Source: Dehalococcoidia bacterium (GTDB taxonomy: Bacteria > Chloroflexota > Dehalococcoidia > Tepidiformales > Tepidiformaceae). From it: a DNA stretch of 64,000 nucleotides. Under the pieces are notes generated by a model, which was given only the letters and a program-made list of their open reading frames with translations, did not search any database and was not told where the DNA came from. A program made the translations under genes and the position numbers. Positions 59,189 through 64,000 of this stretch are shown piece after piece (the first letter of the stretch is position 1; each line of letters opens with the position of its first letter). The stretch covers positions 124,001 through 188,000 of the forward strand of contig PQAO01000032.1 in NCBI GenBank assembly GCA_003104995.1, read 5' to 3'.

Positions 59189-60118
59189 CTACGCGTCGAT
59201 CAGTTCGCGGATACGGGCTTCGACCTCGTCGATGGAGTAGTCGGGGGTGGAGGCGCCGGCGGTGAGGCCGATGCGGGAAACGCCCTCGAACCAGGCGGCT
59301 TCGAGCTCGGCGGGGCCTTCAATGTGGTAGGCGCGGGTGCCCTGCTCTTCGCAGACTTCCTTGAGGTGGCGGGTGTTGGCGCTCTTGCGGCCGCCGACCA
59401 CGACCATCACGTCGACGGTAGCGGCGAGGGCAGCGGCTGACTCCTGCTGGCCGGTGGTGGCGTGGCAGAGGGTGTTGACGACGTGGAACTCAAAGTTCTT
59501 GTCGCGCTGGAGGAGCATGAGGTTGGCGACGAACTTCGCGAAGTCTTCGACCTTGTGGGTGGTCTGGGCCATGACGCCGATTTTGTTCGGGAAACCGCCG
59601 GGGAAGCCGTCGACCAGGCGCTTGAGCTCGTCGTAACTCGTGCCAGGGACGATGGTGGCGTGGGGCGTCCCCTCGCTGTCCATGGTCCAGCCCATGATGC
59701 CGCGGACTTCCTTGTGGCCGGGGTCGCCGAAGATGAGGACGTGCCAGCCATCGCGGACGAACTTCTGGCCGTAGCGCTGGGCGCGGGTGACGATCGGGCA
59801 GGTGGTATCGATGATTTCGAGGCCGGTCGCCTCGAGCTGGCGGACGACCTTTTCGCCGACGCCGTGGGCGGTGATGGCGACACGGCCCTGGTCTACGCGC
59901 TCCGCCGTGGCAAGGCCCACATCGCCGTCGATATCGTCCGGGCCGGGGAGTTGGATCACCCCCGAACGTTCGAGGCCGCGGACGACGTGCGGGTTGTGGA
60001 CGATCTCGCCGACGGAGAACACCGGCTGCTCGGCCGTTGCTTCGCTTTCCATAATCTGCACGGCGCGGCGGACGCCCATGCAGAAACCCATTTCATTCGC
60101 CCGGATTATCTCGACCAC
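59189..60118 (-). CDS. ispH: 4-hydroxy-3-methylbut-2-enyl diphosphate reductase
   Basis: A 309-residue iron-sulfur enzyme making IPP and DMAPP from HMBPP, the last MEP-pathway step. The first cluster cysteine is in NEMGFCMGVRRAVQ (Cys13), the second in IDTTCPIVTRAQRYGQKFVR, the third in VNTLCHATTGQQESAAAL. VVVGGRKSANTRHLKEVCEE and the tail GLTAGASTPDYSIDEV fit the family. It lies in a minus-strand run with plsC and cmk, and overlaps plsC by 26 bases. Confidence 0.95.
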   Translation of the reverse strand: MVEIIRANEMGFCMGVRRAVQIMESEATAEQPVFSVGEIVHNPHVVRGLERSGVIQLPGPDDIDGDVGLATAERVDQGRVAITAHGVGEKVVRQLEATGLEIIDTTCPIVTRAQRYGQKFVRDGWHVLIFGDPGHKEVRGIMGWTMDSEGTPHATIVPGTSYDELKRLVDGFPGGFPNKIGVMAQTTHKVEDFAKFVANLMLLQRDKNFEFHVVNTLCHATTGQQESAAALAATVDVMVVVGGRKSANTRHLKEVCEEQGTRAYHIEGPAELEAAWFEGVSRIGLTAGASTPDYSIDEVEARIRELIDA

Positions 60119-60812
60119 GCGGCTCCCCAGGGGCAGTGCCCTCAGAACCAGTATAGGGAGGGCGGTAGGTCTCGGGTAACAGCGCCTTAATCGACTCGTA
60201 GATGCGGTCCGTGAGTTCGCTCACCTGTTGCTCGGTGGGGCGGCGGACGGGCGTGAGGGGAATGGGCTCGCCAATGGTGAAGGTGAAGCGCGGGCGGCGG
60301 AGGAGGGTGAGCGGGTTCTTCAGCTTTTCGGTGCCGGTGATGGCGCAGGGGAGGAGTGTGGCTCCGGAGCGGAGCGCGATGACGGCGGTGCCGGGGTGGG
60401 GCGGGCCCATGTAGCCGGTGCGGGAGCGGGTGCCCTCGGGGAACATGCCGATGACACCGCCGCGCTTGAGGATACGTTCAGCGTTGAGCATGGCGGCGAG
60501 GTCGGCATCGAAGCGGCGGACGGGGAAGGCGCCCCAGGCGCGGATGAAGAGGCCGAAGGGCATCTTGAAGAGCTCGATCTTCGCCATCCAGCGGATGCGG
60601 CGACGGGCGATACCCGCGCCGATGATCGGTGGGTCGGCGTTGTTCAGGTGGTTCGAGACGACGATGAGGGCGCCTTCGGCGGGGATGTGTTCGCGGCCGG
60701 TGACCTCCCAGCGGACGACGACCCAGAGAGCGCCGCGGAGGAGGTGGGTGAGCGCCCAGTAGAAGGGCGGCACGAAGGCCTGGCGGCTCGGGAGTTTCAA
60801 TCGCTCGCGCAT
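60093..60812 (-). CDS. plsC: 1-acylglycerol-3-phosphate acyltransferase
   Basis: A 239-residue membrane-associated acyltransferase making phosphatidic acid from lysophosphatidic acid. The catalytic box NHLNNADPP replaces the usual HxxxxD with NHLNNAD: H and D are present (His, Asp four residues on). FPEGTRSRTGYMGPPHPGTA is the glycerol-phosphate-binding motif. The ATG at 60812 is supported by MRERLKLPSRQAF and the 16-base overlap with cmk. Confidence 0.9.
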   Translation of the reverse strand: MRERLKLPSRQAFVPPFYWALTHLLRGALWVVVRWEVTGREHIPAEGALIVVSNHLNNADPPIIGAGIARRRIRWMAKIELFKMPFGLFIRAWGAFPVRRFDADLAAMLNAERILKRGGVIGMFPEGTRSRTGYMGPPHPGTAVIALRSGATLLPCAITGTEKLKNPLTLLRRPRFTFTIGEPIPLTPVRRPTEQQVSELTDRIYESIKALLPETYRPPYTGSEGTAPGEPRGRDNPGE

Positions 60813-61474
60813 GCGACCTTCTCCAGTGCGAGATCGAGGACCTGGTCGAGAGTGAGCCGGGTGGTATCGATGATGATGGCATCGGCGGCGGGGCGCAGGG
60901 GAGCGACCTTGCGGGTGCTGTCGATGGAGTCGCGGAGGGCGATGTCCTTGCGGGCGTCGGCGTCGCGCTGGGCCTGCCCCCATTCGCCGGAGGCCTGCCT
61001 GCTGCGGCGTTCGGCGCGGGACTCCTCCGAAGCCTCCAGGTAGAACTTCAGTGGGGCATCCGGGAGGACGACGGTGCCGATATCGCGGCCGGCGAGCACG
61101 GCGAAGCCCTCCGCGGCGATGTCGCGTTGTTTGCGGACCATCGCGTCCCGGATGGACGGCAGGGCGCTGTAGAGGCTGACGTTCGCCTCGACCTCCGGGT
61201 CGCGGAGGCGGCCCGTCACATCTTCGTTGCCGAGAAAGATGCGGGTGGTTGTGGTGGCCTCGACGCGCATGTCGAGCGTGCGGACAAAGCGGCGGGCTGC
61301 TTTGTCCTCGGCCGGGATGCCGGCGCGGACCGCGGCCAGGGTGACGGCGCGGTACATGAGGCCGGTATCGAGGAAGGCGTAGCCGAAGCGCTCGGCCAGC
61401 TCCATGCCCAGGGTCGACTTCCCCGAGGCGGCCGGACCGTCGATGGCGATGGGGGTGGGAAGCGGGCGGTTCAT
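60797..61474 (-). CDS. cmk: Cytidylate kinase
   Basis: A 225-residue nucleoside monophosphate kinase phosphorylating CMP and dCMP. The P-loop is IAIDGPAASGKSTLGMELAE; GLMYRAVTLAAVRAGI, VLAGRDIGTVVLPDAPLKFY and RSRQASGEWGQAQRDADARK follow. All core motifs are complete. It precedes plsC, as in many bacteria. Confidence 0.95.
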   Translation of the reverse strand: MNRPLPTPIAIDGPAASGKSTLGMELAERFGYAFLDTGLMYRAVTLAAVRAGIPAEDKAARRFVRTLDMRVEATTTTRIFLGNEDVTGRLRDPEVEANVSLYSALPSIRDAMVRKQRDIAAEGFAVLAGRDIGTVVLPDAPLKFYLEASEESRAERRSRQASGEWGQAQRDADARKDIALRDSIDSTRKVAPLRPAADAIIIDTTRLTLDQVLDLALEKVACASD

Positions 61475-61501
61475 CGGGGACGCATGGTAGCCGATGGAGG
61501 G

Positions 61502-62287
61502 CTATCGGCCACCGGGCTCGGCGGGTGCGGCGTCGCGCTTGGCAGTGCCGGCTCGGTAGAGCGCGTCGACTTCCTCGGGGGTGAGTTCGCGGAATGCGCC
61601 CGACCCGAGGGTGCCCAGGTGGAGCGGCCCGATGCGGATGCGGCGGAGGTGGAGCACCTTCCTCCCAAGAGCTGTCATCATGCGGCGGACCTCCCGGTTT
61701 TTGCCCTCGCGGAGGGTGAGGAGCAGCCATGCGCCGGCGCTGGGGCCCTCCTCGCCGGGGAGGGTAGCCGGGGGCATGGCGGGCCGTGCGGCAACGGCGC
61801 GGAGGCGGTCGCCGCCTTCCTCGATGCCGCGGACGAGGCGCTCCATATCGCGTTTCGAGAGGACGTTATCGAGCCCGGCCAGGTACTCCTTCTCAACTTC
61901 GTAGCGGGGGTGGGTGAGGAGGTCGGTCAGGTGGCCGTCGTTGGTGATGATGACCAGGCCCTCGGTGTCCATGTCGAGGCGGCCGACCGGGTGGAGCTGG
62001 ATGTCGCCGATGGGGATGAGGTCGAGCACGGTCTCGCGGCCCTGGTCGTCGCGGGCGGTGGTGACGAATCCGCCGGGCTTGTGCAGGGCGAAGTAGCGGT
62101 AGCGCGTCTTGAGGACCGGCACGCCATCGACGGTGATTTCGTCGACTTCGGGGTCGGCACGGGCGCCGAGGGTGTTCTGGACCGTGCCGTTCACGGCCAC
62201 GCGGCCGGCGAGGATCATCTCCTCGGCGACACGGCGGGAGGCAGTGCCCGCGTTCGAGAGGATCTTCTGGAGGCGTTCAGCGGGCAC
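61502..62287 (-). CDS. RluB/RsuA-family pseudouridine synthase
   Basis: A 261-residue protein: S4 domain VPAERLQKILSNAGTASRRV, then HPVGRLDMDTEGLVIITNDG with the catalytic aspartate in GRLDMDT, and LTLREGKNREVRRMMTALGR. It makes pseudouridine in rRNA; RluB, RluE or RsuA substrate specificity is not decided. I start at GTG 62287 with GAGG nearby; it overlaps the upstream gene by 11 bases, and the longer frame to 62413 lies inside that gene. Confidence 0.9.
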   Translation of the reverse strand: MPAERLQKILSNAGTASRRVAEEMILAGRVAVNGTVQNTLGARADPEVDEITVDGVPVLKTRYRYFALHKPGGFVTTARDDQGRETVLDLIPIGDIQLHPVGRLDMDTEGLVIITNDGHLTDLLTHPRYEVEKEYLAGLDNVLSKRDMERLVRGIEEGGDRLRAVAARPAMPPATLPGEEGPSAGAWLLLTLREGKNREVRRMMTALGRKVLHLRRIRIGPLHLGTLGSGAFRELTPEEVDALYRAGTAKRDAAPAEPGGR

Positions 62288-64000
62288 GGCGGGCCTCGAT
62301 GGCGCGGCGGACACGGGGTCCGAAAGCTGCGCCGGCCATCCCGGCGCTGATGCCGAGAATCCCGCCGAGGACCATCCAGGGGGCAACCGAGCCGCCGCCG
62401 CTCGATTCCTCACTGAGCGGCACGGCCGGCGTTTCAGGGTCGCTGGCGTTCGGGGTGCTAGTGAGGGCCGGGATTTCTGTCTCTTGGGCGCGCGGAGGGA
62501 AGACGTTCGGGGCGCCGGGCGTGGTCGTGAGGGTCAGCGCCCAGCTGTCTCCGCCGGGGTCAGCGAGGGGATCGAGCAGGCCGATGGTGCGTCCCGCGGG
62601 AGGGGCCGGGGGCGCTGGGTCGAAGACAGAGGTGTTGTCGCCGTAGGTCATTTCATCAACGACGGTACCACCCGGGGCGATCAAGCGTAGGCGGTCGCCG
62701 GTGTTGCCGAGGCCGTTGCCGATGTCGCCGTCCGCGGGAGTGACCACGATGACGTCTGGCGGGAAGGATGCGGATTTGCCCGCGATCACCACGTAGCCGC
62801 CTGGCGGCACGATCGCGGCAGGGAGGGGGTCGCGAGCCGAGCCGTCCTCGATTACCCAGCCAGTGAGGTCGACTGGCTCGGTGCCAGTGTTCACCAGTTC
62901 GACCCATTCGAAGGCGGCGTCGCGGCCGGACTGTGGTGGGTCGCTGAGGACTTCCGAGAGGCGGAGGGTAGCCGGCCCGGGGGTCACGGCCCCGGCAACC
63001 AATTGCCGAAGCGGGCCGGCCGGCGGCGGGGCCGCTCCGGTCACGGGGGTTCGGGCGGGAGCAGGCGAGGGGCCGGGAGTGCTGGCTGCTGTGGCGCTCA
63101 GCAAGGGCGTGGGTGTCTCTACGGGGGGCTCGGCAGCAACGAAGAGCGCGTCGTCGAAGCAGCCGGTCGAGGGGCCCGCGGGCCAGAGCATGAGGCGGAC
63201 GCGGGCCGAACGGGCGGCGTCCGGGGCCCGGACCGGGCCGGTGGCGAGGCTCGTCCAGGCGGAAGAGGTGGTCTCGGCGCTATCGTGCTGGGCCATGCTC
63301 GTGCCGCTCCCGTCGGGGGACGCGTACCAGCTGACGCGGATCGACGCGGCTGCCGGCCCATCTACTCGCGCTTCGACGGAGGCGGCGTACCAACCTCCGC
63401 CATCAACTTCCACGGCCTGGTGGATCCACTTGGTGGAGGCGGTGTCCGAGTCAAGGCAGGCGGCGTACGTGCCGCGGGAAGAAGCGGACGTCGACGACAT
63501 CTCGCCGCCGAACTTGGCCCAGCCGATCGGTCTGCCGCCGGACACCTGCTCGAAGTCGCCGTTGGCGAGGAGGCCGCCGAAGCCGCTGCTGCCGGGGCGG
63601 GCGGTGGGCGTGGAAGTTGGGAGCATGGTGGGGGTGCGGGTTGGCGTTGCCTGTTTCGGGGGAGTGGGCGTGCGGGTTGGGGTTGGGGTGCGGGTTTCCG
63701 TAGGGTCCTTTGCGGGCGTCGGTGTCTTCGCCGGAGTCTGCGTGCGTGTTGGCGTTGGGGAGAGGGCGGCCGTTGGTGTGGTTGGTGTGGAGGTCGGCGG
63801 GGCGGGGGTGGGCGTCGAAGTTGGCTCCGTTGTGGGCGTGGGCTCCGGTTCGGACTCTGCCAGGGTTGCGTTATCGAGGGTGGCGGTGAGACCGGCGGGG
63901 CCGGTAAGCACGATCGCCAGGCGGAGACCGGCGGTACCCGGTGGGGCTGTCCCGGGTGGAACGGTGAGCGTCTGGGTACCCACACCCAGCATTGCTGTTC
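62277..64000 (-). CDS. Surface protein with lamin-tail domain and Thr-Pro linkers, 5' end outside window
   Basis: At least 574 residues; the frame stays open to the window edge. Residues from the edge show a beta-sandwich fragment, then a long Thr/Pro-rich spacer (many PTPTRTPTP-like units). A carbohydrate-binding-like beta domain follows (FGGLLANGDFEQVSGGRPIG), then a second Pro/Thr linker. A lamin-tail domain comes next (LRLSEVLSDPPQSGRDAAFE, then WVELVNTGTEPVDLTGWVIE). One transmembrane helix (GSVAPWMVLGGILGISAGMA) and a basic tail close the protein. It is probably a cell-surface protein. Its stop overlaps the pseudouridine synthase start. Confidence 0.8.
   Translation of the reverse strand, partial: TAMLGVGTQTLTVPPGTAPPGTAGLRLAIVLTGPAGLTATLDNATLAESEPEPTPTTEPTSTPTPAPPTSTPTTPTAALSPTPTRTQTPAKTPTPAKDPTETRTPTPTRTPTPPKQATPTRTPTMLPTSTPTARPGSSGFGGLLANGDFEQVSGGRPIGWAKFGGEMSSTSASSRGTYAACLDSDTASTKWIHQAVEVDGGGWYAASVEARVDGPAAASIRVSWYASPDGSGTSMAQHDSAETTSSAWTSLATGPVRAPDAARSARVRLMLWPAGPSTGCFDDALFVAAEPPVETPTPLLSATAASTPGPSPAPARTPVTGAAPPPAGPLRQLVAGAVTPGPATLRLSEVLSDPPQSGRDAAFEWVELVNTGTEPVDLTGWVIEDGSARDPLPAAIVPPGGYVVIAGKSASFPPDVIVVTPADGDIGNGLGNTGDRLRLIAPGGTVVDEMTYGDNTSVFDPAPPAPPAGRTIGLLDPLADPGGDSWALTLTTTPGAPNVFPPRAQETEIPALTSTPNASDPETPAVPLSEESSGGGSVAPWMVLGGILGISAGMAGAAFGPRVRRAIEARRAR

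Noticed and set aside
1-64000. CRISPR array, rRNA, prophage or insertion sequence
   Set aside because: No regularly spaced repeats, rRNA-like sequence, transposase, integrase or phage structural genes were found by reading both strands.

Overview
This is a dense, GC-rich 64 kb stretch of bacterial chromosome. No rRNA, tRNA, CRISPR array, transposase or phage gene was seen. The content suits a heterotrophic Chloroflexota bacterium, perhaps a Dehalococcoidia/Tepidiforma-like lineage. Supporting signs are paired CaiB-type CoA transferases and acyl-CoA dehydrogenases, F420-type LLM oxidoreductase, P450s with a 3Fe-4S ferredoxin, a PDZ/DUF512 radical-SAM protein, a Thr-Pro-rich lamin-tail surface protein, and heptamer CGATTGN repeats. 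The taxonomic call is inference from gene content only.

Layout. 0-5.3 kb: end of an FKBP isomerase, then a minus-strand CoA-transferase/acyl-CoA dehydrogenase pair and a three-domain phosphotransferase resembling PEP synthase or rifampin phosphotransferase. 5.4-10.5 kb: a Y-family polymerase-like gene under a promoter with a textbook GAAC-N4-GTTC LexA box, a chagasin-like lipoprotein, DUF5655, valS, and a HicB-like gene flanked by two copies of the valS 3' end. 10.5-13 kb: an unusual secreted/regulatory cluster. 13-16.3 kb: a MaoC-like protein and otsA-otsB. 16.4-25.1 kb: two substrate-binding-protein/permease/permease operons of the dipeptide type without ATPases, separated by an LLM oxidoreductase. 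25.1-29.3 kb: rsmE, an SRPBCC protein, an acyl-CoA synthetase and unknowns. 29.4-32.4 kb: ferredoxin and two tandem P450s. 32.4-42.8 kb: SppA-like protease, a VapBC-type pair, ADP-forming acyl-CoA synthetase, gap, small proteins, and a second CoA-transferase/acyl-CoA dehydrogenase pair. 43.3-47.8 kb: an ABC exporter-like module with a peptidoglycan-binding adaptor, a lipoprotein, a small secreted peptide and an HTH protein. 47.8-53.4 kb: acetyltransferases, amidohydrolase, TatD-like hydrolase, LysR regulator and ferredoxins. 53.4-56.4 kb: a prgI remnant, a palindromic element and two exported proteins. 56.3-64 kb: NnrS, then DUF512, ispH, plsC, cmk and an RluB/RsuA-type pseudouridine synthase, ending in a surface protein cut by the window edge.

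The most unusual material is a family of three exported or membrane-anchored proteins (11.1-11.8, 11.9-13.0 and 46.1-46.8 kb). They share a DG-x-[VIL]-[TI] motif and four cysteines at nearly constant spacing. One is fused through a transmembrane helix to an N-terminal cytoplasmic LuxR-type HTH, making a one-component transmembrane regulator. Each locus lies beside a small aromatic-rich secreted protein, and one lies beside an ABC/adaptor exporter module. I propose these as parts of an undescribed secreted-peptide and sensing system. The small peptide at 47 kb carries an in-frame amber codon followed by a second, related cysteine/tyrosine-rich segment in the same frame.

Metabolically the window points to acyl-CoA-based degradation: two CoA transferase/dehydrogenase pairs, AMP- and ADP-forming acyl-CoA synthetases, MaoC, sterol-type P450s and ferredoxins. 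Organic solute import and trehalose synthesis accompany this.
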